Shown here one piece after another: positions 9,601 through 14,135 of a stretch of DNA of 14,135 nucleotides. This stretch comes from Phoronis ovalis. Taxonomy: Eukaryota; Phoronida; Phoronidae. Made by a program: the position numbers and the translations under genes. Below the pieces are notes generated by a model. The model ran no database searches and was not told where the DNA came from. It was given only the letters and a program-made list of their open reading frames with translations. The stretch spans positions 1-14,135 of the forward strand of contig JAOXYB010034074.1 in assembly GCA_028565635.1 (NCBI GenBank), given 5' to 3'. How positions within the stretch are numbered: position 1 is the stretch's first letter; the number at the start of each line of letters is the position of its first letter.

Positions 9601-9870
9601 ATGTTATTGACCCTTACATGTTAAAGCAAATGTAAGTTTCTTTATCAATTGTCAGATGTTTGCAATACTGCAAGCCTCATCATAACTAGGTACTATAAAT
9701 CTTTAAGTTACAAATTTTAATGATTCAGTTTACTCAAAATAAAATATCGTCTTTTTTATAGTAAACCAATCAGCAAAAAAAGGAAGCTTGCCATTGACAA
9801 AGTTCCTTTCGATACTGGCATGTCACTGGAGGATGATGAAGCTATCGCCTTGAAGTTACTTAGGTCATGA
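510..9870 (+). CDS. DDX10: DDX10 (Dbp4-like) DEAD-box RNA helicase, 3' part, 13 exons (gene-level entry)
   Basis: Joining the 13 exons listed below gives one open frame of 640 residues ending at TGA 9868-9870. The chain shows DEAD (visible residues 3-6), SAT (34-36), motif [11 protein letters not shown] (152-161) and motif [10 protein letters not shown] (182-189). After the core come a C-terminal extension (about 223-300), an acidic/serine-rich tail, the block [12 protein letters not shown] (500-511), PDPDKY (575-580) and a terminus with [11 protein letters not shown]. This combination of tail blocks is specific to DDX10/Dbp4 among DEAD-box proteins. Known family role: an ATP-dependent nucleolar RNA helicase of early 18S rRNA processing, in yeast linked to U14 snoRNA release from pre-ribosomes. 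Family members are roughly 770-880 residues, so about 220 N-terminal residues, including the ATP-binding Walker A, lie upstream. The presence of introns excludes a processed retrocopy. No frameshift or premature stop is seen. Expression and activity are not shown by sequence. Confidence 0.96.
625..1115 (+). other. DDX10 intron (phase 2), no further feature seen
   Basis: GTAAGT to TTTCAG, AT-rich. A 62-codon minus-strand frame at 820-1008 has no recognisable motif and biased composition, and I regard it as chance. Confidence 0.85.
1116..1212 (+). CDS. DDX10: DDX10 exon b: linker between RecA-like domains
   Basis: The acceptor is ATGTTTCAG. The first base completes the split lysine, and 32 full codons follow (visible residues 40-71), starting [13 protein letters not shown] and ending TPAKLQQ. 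The text matches the end of RecA domain 1 and the start of the inter-domain linker in DDX10. The donor GTGCCT is a weak match to consensus, but phase and protein continuity with the next exon (SYIVCEL) fix the boundary. Confidence 0.93.
1213..1796 (+). other. DDX10 intron (phase 0), weak donor, short internal duplication
   Basis: The intron starts GTGCCT, which departs from the GTRAGT consensus. Inside, GTGTTGCCTTA occurs at 1492-1502 and again at 1525-1535, a 33-base-period duplication. Frames at 1217-1438 (minus) and 1227-1409 (plus) overlap each other and lack recognisable domains. Confidence 0.82.
1797..1901 (+). CDS. DDX10: DDX10 exon c: start of RecA domain 2, motif IV region
   Basis: This is a 35-codon exon (visible residues 72-106) flanked by phase-0 introns, with acceptor CTTATTTCAG and donor GTACAG. 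It encodes [17 protein letters not shown] and then [11 protein letters not shown], which corresponds to the beta strand of motif IV in RecA domain 2. Its length is divisible by three. Confidence 0.94.
2108..2270 (+). CDS. DDX10: DDX10 exon d: helicase C domain with motif V
   Basis: The acceptor is TTTTATATTAG and the donor is GTGAGT. Visible residues 107-160 plus a split aspartate. It contains [14 protein letters not shown] (115-128), which is strongly DDX10-like, then [12 protein letters not shown], and ends in ATDIAARGL. That is motif V, which contacts RNA and ATP across the two RecA domains. The final G pairs with AT of the next exon to give the aspartate of GLD. Confidence 0.95.
2271..2715 (+). 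other. DDX10 intron (phase 1), no further feature seen
   Basis: GTGAGT to TTTTAG, AT-rich. I see no coding patch, RNA gene or clear repeat in it. Confidence 0.85.
2716..2800 (+). CDS. DDX10: DDX10 exon e: end of motif V to motif VI
   Basis: The acceptor is CTGTTTTAG and the donor is GTTAGT. It encodes (D)[20 protein letters not shown] and HRAGRTA(R). Motif VI carries the arginine finger residues (R186 and R189 in visible numbering), and R189 is split across the next intron. This is the most conserved stretch in the window. Confidence 0.96.
2801..3337 (+). other. DDX10 intron (phase 2) with a possible SINE fragment
   Basis: GTTAGT to TTCTAG. It holds an 11-T run (2967-2977) next to a minus-strand tRNA B-box-like sequence (see the repeat entry at 2967-3060) and a small perfect inverted repeat GCGTCA/TGACGC at 2924-2929 and 2939-2944. 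Nothing coding is recognised. Confidence 0.8.
2967..3060 (-). repeat. Possible tRNA-derived SINE 3' fragment (minus strand)
   Basis: Read on the minus strand, GATTTGATTCC (complement of 2981-2991) differs at two positions from the tRNA B-box GGTTCGATTCC. It is followed within a few bases by a run of 11 A (complement of 2967-2977), like the tail of a retroposed element. Upstream on that strand the sequence GCTATAGGTATTTGAG loosely resembles an A-box region, but the spacing is too long for a clean tRNA. The boundaries are guesses and no target-site duplication was found. Confidence 0.25.
3338..3439 (+). CDS. DDX10: DDX10 exon f: end of helicase core
   Basis: The acceptor is TATAATTCTAG and the donor is GTTAGT. 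It encodes [19 protein letters not shown] and KKIPISKI(K), visible residues 190-222 plus a split lysine. The [12 protein letters not shown] strand closes RecA domain 2, as in other DDX10/Dbp4 proteins. Confidence 0.94.
3440..3937 (+). other. DDX10 intron (phase 2), no further feature seen
   Basis: GTTAGT to ATTTCAG. AT-rich, with no recognisable coding or RNA feature. Confidence 0.85.
3938..4025 (+). CDS. DDX10: DDX10 exon g: post-core helical linker
   Basis: The acceptor is TTATTTCAG and the donor is GTATGT. The first base completes the split lysine, and 29 codons follow (visible residues 224-252), [20 protein letters not shown] to LKESAQR. It leads directly into the conserved C-terminal extension and ends in phase 0. 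Confidence 0.92.
4026..4446 (+). other. DDX10 intron (phase 0) containing a hairpin
   Basis: GTATGT to GTTTCAG. The only structure noticed is an imperfect inverted repeat at 4253-4284: inner stem GTGAA/TTCAC with a 3-base loop, outer stem AGGCAT/ATGCCT with an asymmetric bulge. Confidence 0.8.
4447..4995 (+). CDS. DDX10: DDX10 exon h: C-terminal extension plus acidic/serine-rich region
   Basis: The largest visible exon, 183 codons (visible residues 253-435), both borders phase 0. It opens with [20 protein letters not shown] and [13 protein letters not shown] (283-295), the conserved C-terminal extension (DUF4217-type) that follows the helicase core in DDX10, DDX18 and DDX55-like proteins. 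A lysine-rich, probably helical segment follows (about 296-335), then a low-complexity Ser/Asp/Glu tract (about 336-395) and a DDIFRVKKK block (414-422) found in DDX10 tails. The acceptor is TATGTTTCAG. The donor GTGATG is weak, and reading through it adds 17 residues before a stop at 5047-5049. The exon end is set by phase and by the following exon. Confidence 0.93.
4996..5323 (+). other. DDX10 intron (phase 0), weak donor GTGATG
   Basis: It has a normal acceptor (GTTGCAG) but a donor matching consensus only at GTGA. If retained, the frame continues 17 codons to a stop at 5047-5049. No other feature seen. Confidence 0.8.
5324..5455 (+). CDS. DDX10: DDX10 exon i: basic tail segment
   Basis: This is a 44-codon exon flanked by phase-0 introns, with acceptor TATGTTGCAG and donor GTGAGT. 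Visible residues 436-479 are lysine-rich ([19 protein letters not shown]) and end with [15 protein letters not shown]. That block resembles the equivalent position in vertebrate DDX10. The basic stretch may serve nucleolar targeting or RNA contact, which is inference. Confidence 0.92.
5456..5894 (+). other. DDX10 intron (phase 0), no further feature seen
   Basis: GTGAGT to ATACAG. Retention would add 14 codons before a stop at 5498-5500. Frames at 5759-6004 and 5883-6107 (minus) are shadows of the downstream exon. Confidence 0.85.
5895..6050 (+). CDS. DDX10: DDX10 exon j: Asp run and conserved GGIN block
   Basis: 52 codons (visible residues 480-531), phase 0 at both ends, with acceptor CTTATACAG and donor GTAAGT. 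It contains five consecutive aspartates (495-499) followed by [20 protein letters not shown], a highly conserved tail motif of DDX10/Dbp4, and then a basic helix RERIKKKHR. This block is one of the best diagnostic features for DDX10 identity outside the helicase core. Confidence 0.94.
6051..7280 (+). other. DDX10 intron 10 (1230 bp, phase 0) with dispersed-repeat remnants
   Basis: GTAAGT to GTTACAG. The stretch from about 6470 to 7020 is very AT-rich and carries repeat-like phrases, including a perfect 15-base inverted repeat (6710-6724 and 6931-6945) and a patch resembling 13928-14040 near the right edge. Overlapping frames at 7074-7256 (minus) and 7111-7293 (plus) have no recognised motif. 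Confidence 0.8.
6710..6945. repeat. Inverted repeat in intron 10, 15-bp arms
   Basis: AAACTTTGCACAAAT at 6710-6724 and its exact reverse complement at 6931-6945, separated by 206 bases. The left arm lies in a longer patch (GTTGAAACTTTGCACAAAT) that recurs with small changes at 13931-13950. This suggests copies of one dispersed element in both orientations rather than a functional hairpin. Confidence 0.55.
7281..7358 (+). CDS. DDX10: DDX10 exon k: short charged helical exon
   Basis: 26 codons (visible residues 532-557), [15 protein letters not shown] to EDNVEE, with acceptor TGTGTTACAG and donor GTATGT. It continues the basic helix of the previous exon and is likely a long charged alpha-helix or coiled coil. 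It sits between the two longest introns. The call rests on good splice sites, matching phase, and the expected KHR-E-R-K-type continuation of the family. Confidence 0.88.
7359..9094 (+). other. DDX10 intron 11 (1736 bp, phase 0), repeat-filled in its first half
   Basis: GTATGT to TATTCTCAG, the longest visible intron. About 7460-8190 is occupied by a degenerate repeat (separate entry). From about 8190 to 9094 I see only AT-rich unique-looking sequence, with no coding patch. Confidence 0.82.
7460..8190 (+). repeat. Degenerate tandem/dispersed repeat block in intron 11
   Basis: CAATAATAGCTTCAGTT occurs exactly at 7592-7608 and 7740-7756 (148 apart), with a third copy three mismatches away at 7964-7980. 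CAAAGTACAG occurs at 7654-7663, 8021-8030 and 8151-8160. CATGTTTGTTCT (7713-7724) and CATGTTTGCTTT (8065-8076) recur in the same relative order. A 41-base stretch at 7738-7778 aligns without gaps to 10966-11006 downstream of the gene at 32 of 41 positions. So this is a dispersed family and not only a local duplication. The 67-codon frame at 7891-8094 falls inside it and is not treated as a gene. Confidence 0.7.
9095..9237 (+). CDS. DDX10: DDX10 exon l: PDPDKY motif and acidic serine tract
   Basis: Acceptor TTTATTCTCAG. 47 codons (visible residues 558-604) plus AG of a serine completed in the last exon. It encodes [14 protein letters not shown], where PDPDKY is conserved in DDX10, followed by an acidic/serine tract [19 protein letters not shown] with likely CK2-type phosphorylation sites (inference). 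The donor GTGGGT is acceptable. Confidence 0.93.
9238..9761 (+). other. DDX10 intron 12 (phase 2), no further feature seen
   Basis: GTGGGT to TTTTTTATAG, AT-rich. No coding patch, RNA gene or clear repeat noticed. Confidence 0.85.
9762..9870 (+). CDS. DDX10: DDX10 terminal exon with stop codon
   Basis: The acceptor is CTTTTTTATAG. T completes the serine, then 35 codons and TGA at 9868-9870. It encodes [19 protein letters not shown] and [20 protein letters not shown] (610-613) is a candidate nuclear localisation signal. The DTG-x-SL-x-x-D/E-D/E-x-x-x-L-x-LLRS terminus is the characteristic C-terminus of DDX10. Confidence 0.94.
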
Positions 9871-9947
9871 TACATCACACAGGACTGTTTTTGAATATTA
9901 AACATTTGTATTTTCTGTATCTGTATCCAGTTTTAAAAAAGTTTAAA

Positions 9948-9953
9948 AATAAA
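9948..9953 (+). promoter_or_regulatory. Proximal poly(A) signal candidate
   Basis: AATAAA 78 bases after the stop codon. The downstream sequence has only a modest T-rich element (TGTTCCTGTAATTT), so this would give a short 3' UTR form if used. Confidence 0.4.
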
Positions 9954-10435
9954 TATGTTCCTGTAATTTATCATTAAAATTAGTTTCACTAATGAATTCC
10001 CGCCATTTTTGTAACATCAGAAAGTGAAGAACACTGAATGAATCCACTAGTTTTTCTTTTAATATACAGTGAGTTTAAATTCAAATTAATTATTTTTAAA
10101 GAAAGTTTGATATTTAATAAATTGACAATTAGGTGTTGAATTTTAAAGATAGACAATCAATTTATTGTTTTGAACGTGTAAAATTGAAAAATAAACGTGT
10201 TCTTTTAACCAAAAGTTGGTGGCATTCCCAGTAACCACTACCCAATATTTTTTTATGTGGCTTCAATGACCCACCGTATCTTTCAAAAACATATAAAGTG
10301 GTCGAAAACTGGTTACAGTTAAAAAAGGTCGCCATGTTGGTGTATTGTAGAAATCTGTAGCTTATGATAATTTTAAAGATGTTTAGTGCTTTAACATATA
10401 CAGAACATTTGAGTACATGCATGGACAAAGGTAAC

Positions 10436-10441
10436 AATAAA
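10436..10441 (+). promoter_or_regulatory. Best-supported poly(A) signal
   Basis: AATAAA followed 6-35 bases later by a T/GT-rich tract (TTCTTTGTTTTATTTGTTTG, then TTGTTGTGT at 10467-10475). This matches the known arrangement of signal, cleavage site and downstream GU-rich element. It is the strongest candidate for the main DDX10 3' end. Another AATAAA at 10616-10621 lacks as clear an element. Confidence 0.55.
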
Positions 10442-10460
10442 ACCAGTTCTTTGTTTTATT

Positions 10461-10960
10461 TGTTTGTTGTTGTGTAATTAAACTTCCAGTCTTGAGTGGT
10501 CGAAAACCAGAGGATATAGAACATTGTATATTAATTAACACTTGCCCCAAATAGAATTTCCTGGAAGATGTTTATGTCATATAAATACATGTATTAATAA
10601 TATATAATGTTGCGCAATAAAGATAAGATGTGGTAACTTTCTGTTCATTACAGATTTCTCTCTATTAATGCTTTGTTTTTCCGAGATAACATTGTTTGCA
10701 TAGGACTAGGTGTAATGTCATAACATAATGGAAAAATCGCACTGGGTTTAAAATAGGAAAAAAGATGAGTACTTCATGTTCCTAGTTCCCAGTGTTGTCC
10801 TGTTTAAGACTCGGCCATCTTAGTGGCTGAACAAGAAAAGAGTCAGTAATTAAGCGAGTGAAAAAAGAATAGGAAATGAGGTTTTGGCTGCTTTTGAGGT
10901 TGCTGCCTAGAATGCTAATATTCTGCTTCTCAGTCATCTGTGCATAGGTTAATTTTCCTT
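10461..10960. other. Downstream region without recognised features
   Basis: AT-rich, no convincing ORF, no RNA gene. AGTGGTCGAAAAC at 10495-10507 repeats 10297-10309 exactly. Confidence 0.7.
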
Positions 10961-11430
10961 TGTCTCACAATAAAAGCATCACTTTTTATTAGATCGACTT
11001 TATATTAGGCACAGGTCAAATTCGGCATTGGGCCGAATCATTCCAATATGGTGAAAATGTTTGTTCTCAAGTTAAGCTATTTCATATGTTGAAAACTGAT
11101 TGTTTGAGAGACCGTTGCAAGTCAAAAGGGTAAAAAAGGTCAAAATGCAGAACACTTGTGAGTTTGACCTTGTGACACTCTATATAACCGACTGGTGGTT
11201 ATGTTTATTCTAGAGATGAGCTATTTGAATATTATGATAGATGGAGAGAAACCATTACAAATCACAGGATAATTTTAAAATGTACGTGAAACTCTAGGTT
11301 CAGTTTGATTTGCGCTAGATCACTTCCAATATGGCCACATTTGTTCTCAAAATAAATAGCTATTTGTGCCCATATCTTAAAAACTCTGATAGAGAGACAC
11401 TGTTGCATCAAACATCTAAATGGAAGGACA
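10960..11430 (+). repeat. Degenerate tandem repeat array, period about 140 bp
   Basis: Three units can be phased by (A/T)ATGTTTGTTCT-like sequence at 11056-11067, 11200-11211 and 11336-11347, each followed by a GAGCTATTT-like stretch and then GAGAGAC...GTTGCA (near 11107, 11245 and 11391). TTCCAATATGG is exact at 11041-11051 and 11324-11334, 283 bases apart, or two periods. The left end (10966-11006) aligns with the intron 11 repeat at 78 per cent over 41 bases. No long ORF is present. I do not recognise the family by name. Confidence 0.7.
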
Positions 11431-11879
11431 TTTGTTTGCAATCAGTCATTCATTATATGTGTCAAAGTGATTTTAGCTGCCATTGGTTGTAAAATGTAGC
11501 CAGCAGGCTATGCGGCTTATGAACCTCCCGATTTGTTATTTGATCCCCGCATATATGAATCTTTTTTCTCTTGCGAGTCCCTCACTCAAACTTTCAAGAT
11601 TGATGCTAACAAGGAGCTGTTTCCTTTTTCTTATGCGAGACCCACAAGCACATTCCACTAAATAGTGATTGGACAGCTCAACTTCCATTTCCTTGAAATT
11701 GCAATATTTTTCCCCGGGGGTCTGACTTAAATCAATGGTTGGCACATGTGTGTGAACAAAAACGCGTAAAAAGGATGATTTTTGAGAACAAAGCACGTTA
11801 ACGGGCAATACACATTTGTGGTTATATTGTTCAATAAAATATACAAAAGGGTACCTTACATGTATATGATAAACTGTAT
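11431..11879. other. Region with one unexplained minus-strand frame
   Basis: A 90-codon minus-strand frame at 11536-11808 starts MPVNVLCSQKSSF and includes LVECACGSRIRKRKQ. I recognise no domain, and it sits between repeat blocks, so it may be repeat-derived. The base composition is less AT-rich than its surroundings. CCCCGGGG at 11712-11719 is a perfect palindrome. No promoter or splice context supports a gene. Confidence 0.4.
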
Positions 11880-12150
11880 GCGTTTAGGGTATCGAAATCG
11901 ATCAAAACCCTTGAAACCTGCTAACCTCTTGACCAAACTTCATCCTGAAGTTCAAGTGAATTTCCCATTATTTCATTTCTTAGTCATTTTCCAAAAAAAA
12001 ATTCTCAACACATTTAGGGTATTCAAAATTTCCAGCCAGTGAAAAGGGGTCAAAATTTAAAAATGGGAAAATGCATTTAGGGACTTTCGAAAACCCATTG
12101 ACGGGCATGGGTACCAGTAATATGTTGGAGTTGGACCCCAGGGTCTTTTT
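11880..12150. repeat. Repeat-like patch with three TTTAGGG phrases
   Basis: TTTAGGG occurs at 11883-11889, 12013-12019 and 12076-12082, each followed by related text (GTATCGAAATC, GTATTCAAAATT, ACTTTCGAAAACCC). The ending ACGGGCATGGGTACC and GGACCCCAGGGTC are much more GC-rich than the flanks. An 86-codon plus frame (11782-12042) crosses it without a recognised domain. Probably a diverged dispersed element. Confidence 0.4.
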
Positions 12151-12350
12151 TCAATGGAAATTTGCATCTTCTTTCTTACTAAATAATCATACTTTTATAT
12201 ATAAATTGCTCCAAAGAGAAAGAGATGCATGATTGAGCCTTTTGTCAACAGCACAGGTCACGTACATCACCTACGTATATACAAAACCTTAAAATGTCAC
12301 CATTATTATATGTGAACAGCAGTTGCTGAGTTTGTTGAAGCATATTCATA

Positions 12351-12370
12351 TAATTAAATTTTTTTAATTA
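12351..12370. repeat. Perfect AT inverted repeat
   Basis: TAATTAAA and TTTAATTA are exact reverse complements around a TTTT loop. The low complexity means chance is a fair explanation in this composition. Confidence 0.4.
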
Positions 12371-12408
12371 TTCTAAAAAGGGCGATATCAGGCATAGTAA
12401 TGTAGCAG

Positions 12409-12516
12409 AGTTTACTTGTTGACGTATATCCACCTAATTAAAACGTAAAAGCTCATTATAAAAGACATGATAGCATACTTGCTAAGTTTACTTGTTGACG
12501 TATAACCATCTAATTA
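12409..12516 (+). repeat. 32-bp direct repeat, period 76
   Basis: AGTTTACTTGTTGACGTATA begins at 12409 and again at 12485. The two 32-base copies (12409-12440 and 12485-12516) match at 30 positions, and similarity trails weakly upstream of each (ATAG...GC). This reads as a local tandem duplication. Confidence 0.8.
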
Positions 12517-12775
12517 TTTTAAGTAGGAGTAAAGCTAGGGTAATAGTCTAATTATAATTAGGAAGGCATTCATTTTACCTGGACAAGTGTGAACATATTT
12601 TTCTTAATTGACCATACTTTATTTTAACATGACTGGTGTGAAAATATATATAAGCATAACTGACAAAATAAATATTGGGAGAAATATTCATGTTTCACAC
12701 CCTAACTTTAGTAAGTAATATGTATCCAATGTATATTTATTACTTTTTTGCAATAAAACAACTACAGAAATATTT

Positions 12776-12916
12776 TTAACCAGTTCTGAAGATACCACCA
12801 GCTAGAAGAGATTGTAGTTCTTTATCATTCAGTTGCAGGTAAGAGCATTTCATGTTTAAAAAAGAATATTTAGAGGAATACTGAATACCGTGAATAAGAA
12901 AGAAGCTTGCTAACAT
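12776..12916 (-). CDS. Small minus-strand ORF, possible terminal exon, unidentified
   Basis: A 46-codon frame from ATG (complement of 12914-12916) to TAA (complement of 12776-12778). Its second half, LNDKELQSLLAGGIF, has protein-like composition in a very AT-rich setting. A minus-strand AATAAA lies 35 bases beyond the stop (complement of 12736-12741). A possible acceptor, TATTCAG, would start an exon at 12880, in frame. The product is not recognised. Frames of this size arise often by chance, and the same stretch read on the plus strand ends in a good donor (GTAAGA at 12839), so even the strand is uncertain. Confidence 0.2.
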   Translation of the reverse strand: MLASFFLIHGIQYSSKYSFLNMKCSYLQLNDKELQSLLAGGIFRTG

Positions 12917-13927
12917 TTATACAATTGTTGACTTAATTTTCATGTTACACAAAAGTATGTACATTCATTTACAAATGATTATTATTAGTAGTTGATTTCT
13001 AGTTGAAATTGGAATTAAAACGCTAAATAAAATAATTGGTAGTCGGCATGTTGTATTTTTGAAATGCCAAAGAATTAAACATTGACAAAAGAAATGCCAA
13101 TTAAAAAAAATAAAGGATATCAAAATAATTTGTCGATTGCTGAAATGGAGAGCTTTATTCATAACACTTATTTACCCTTCATACTAAGTTAAATTTGTGT
13201 AGTTAAATGAAAAGATAGACAAATAAAAGAGAGTGTCATTGCATGAAAGCAGAGTATTGGCTATCAACAGCATAACACTGCTGAAATGTAGGTGTAATCC
13301 CATTTATTTTCCTATAACTACAGAATAAAGCGATTTCTTTGAAATTTGGAGATAGAATGAAACAACAACATATAGTCTGACTTATTTTCCTTTATAAATT
13401 CCCCTAAAAACTGTACCATTTTAAAGTATATTTTGTTAAAATGTGATAAATTGTATTTTTTTAGCAATAACTCTTATAGAAAATAAGCATTATGATGTCA
13501 AATTTTTAGTTAGAGATATACTTTGAGAATAAATTAAATATGTTCTACATGTGTTAAATAGACAATTTTGACTATTTGTTTCAAACACCAAGAAATGTCA
13601 ACATTTATTAATGTAAGCCCCTGGAACTCTGCTGTATTTATTTATATATACCATATAATACTTATGGTTTTCTTAATTACTTTTAGGTATATATTCTGTA
13701 TATTAATTTATATTATATTCAGTTCATAAAGATTTAAAAAAAACATGTTTCACTCAATCATAGGCAGTGTGTCTTAATTTTATTAGCTTATTTTTCTTGG
13801 TGTTGCCTCACCTCTGTTACAAAGAACACAGTCGTATGACAATACCATGCAGTCAATGATATCTATTTCCCTGTCAAATACCTAGGCAATTTTAGTGTTA
13901 AAAAGGAAAGTCATAACTTAAACATAC

Positions 13928-14040
13928 GAAGTTGAAACTTTGGAACAAATAATTTTTCAAATAAGCTACAAAATGATATCTCAGATTTTTGAACTTTTGC
14001 TTTGATCACTTTGATCACAATTTCAAAATTCTGTTATTTT
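13928..14040 (+). repeat. Diverged second copy of the intron 10 repeat
   Basis: GTTGAAACTTTGGAACAAAT (13931-13950) matches 6706-6724 except for a GGAA/GCA difference. Both are followed by a CTACAA-AT-ATNTCTCA-type stretch and then (A/C)AATTTCAAAATT (6758-6770 region and 14018-14031). The order is conserved but spacing varies, as expected of old copies of one element. Confidence 0.45.
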
Positions 14041-14135
14041 AGGAAAATCTTACGAAATTGAGATAACACAAGTGAGTACACTATTCACATCTTTTGAACA
14101 ATGCCGTGTGAAAATTAATCCAGTTTGAATATATA

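Larger units (their letters stand above)
9871..10460 (+). other. Probable DDX10 3' UTR
   Basis: Sequence after the TGA is AT-rich and carries AATAAA at 9948-9953, 10116-10121, 10190-10195 and 10436-10441. The end near 10460 is chosen because the last of these is followed by a T/GT-rich stretch. A 91-codon minus-strand frame (10162-10437) overlaps this region without a recognisable domain. Confidence 0.55.
12517..14135. other. AT-rich right end without confident genes
   Basis: Apart from the small ORF at 12776-12916 and the repeat patch near the edge, I see nothing assignable. The minus frame at 12965-13162 is hydrophobic and low-complexity and is not supported. TTTGATCAC is tandemly duplicated at 14001-14018. 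Confidence 0.65.

Noticed and set aside
510-9870. DDX10 as a pseudogene
   Set aside because: All 13 exons keep frame, all helicase motifs visible here are intact, introns are present, and the stop is at the conserved C-terminus.
7460-11430. CRISPR-like array
   Set aside because: The repeat units are long, degenerate and not separated by uniform unique spacers, and the genome is eukaryotic.
11495-11552. tRNA-like A box (TAGCCAGCAGG) and B box (TTTGATCCCC)
   Set aside because: The spacing is plausible, but both boxes have several mismatches and no cloverleaf can be drawn, so I do not call a tRNA gene.
11883-12082. TTTAGGG as telomere-type repeat
   Set aside because: The three copies are 63-130 bases apart and not tandem, and animals normally use TTAGGG. 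It is better explained by a dispersed element.
12645-12654. TATA-box-like TATATATAAG
   Set aside because: Such strings are expected in this base composition, and no gene start follows on either strand.
12784-12838. Plus-strand micro-exon ending in a GTAAGA donor
   Set aside because: One of three frames is open over 55 bases, but the acceptor is poor, there is no neighbouring exon, and the translation is not recognisable. The minus-strand reading looks slightly better.

Overview
This is a eukaryotic, almost certainly animal, genomic window. It is AT-rich, its genes are split by GT-AG introns, and it has no bacterial-style operons or ribosome binding sites. The only gene I can identify confidently is a plus-strand orthologue of DDX10 (yeast Dbp4/Hca4 family), a DEAD-box RNA helicase of small-subunit ribosome biogenesis. 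The intron density and the style of the degenerate dispersed repeats suggest a lophotrochozoan, perhaps a bivalve mollusc. That placement is inference and not shown by the sequence.

Layout. Positions 1-509 are the tail of an intron, so the 5' part of the gene lies upstream of the window (first exons, Q motif, Walker A/motif I, motifs Ia and Ib). Thirteen coding exons follow at 510-624, 1116-1212, 1797-1901, 2108-2270, 2716-2800, 3338-3439, 3938-4025, 4447-4995, 5324-5455, 5895-6050, 7281-7358, 9095-9237 and 9762-9870 (TGA at 9868-9870). Every junction keeps the frame. Together they encode 640 residues, counting a valine split at the left edge as residue 1. Residue numbers in the entries use this 'visible' numbering. 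The chain runs from DEAD motif II through motifs III, IV, V and VI, the conserved C-terminal extension after the helicase core, a long acidic/serine-rich and lysine-rich tail, and the family's conserved C-terminus.

The 3' UTR probably runs from 9871 to about 10460. Several AATAAA signals are present, and the one at 10436 has the clearest GT-rich element after it. From there to the right edge I find no confident gene. The region is AT-rich and carries degenerate repeats. One family is shared between intron 11 of DDX10 (about 7460-8190) and the downstream region (about 10960-11430), where it forms a tandem array with a period near 140 bp. A second set of related patches links intron 10 (about 6700-6950) with the right end (about 13928-14040). 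Smaller direct and inverted repeats lie at 11880-12120 and 12351-12516. A 46-codon minus-strand ORF at 12776-12916 is the only hint of another coding sequence.

I see no CRISPR array, no intact transposase or reverse transcriptase, no confident RNA gene, and no evidence of an undescribed multi-gene system. The most notable material is repeat structure and the exon architecture of DDX10.
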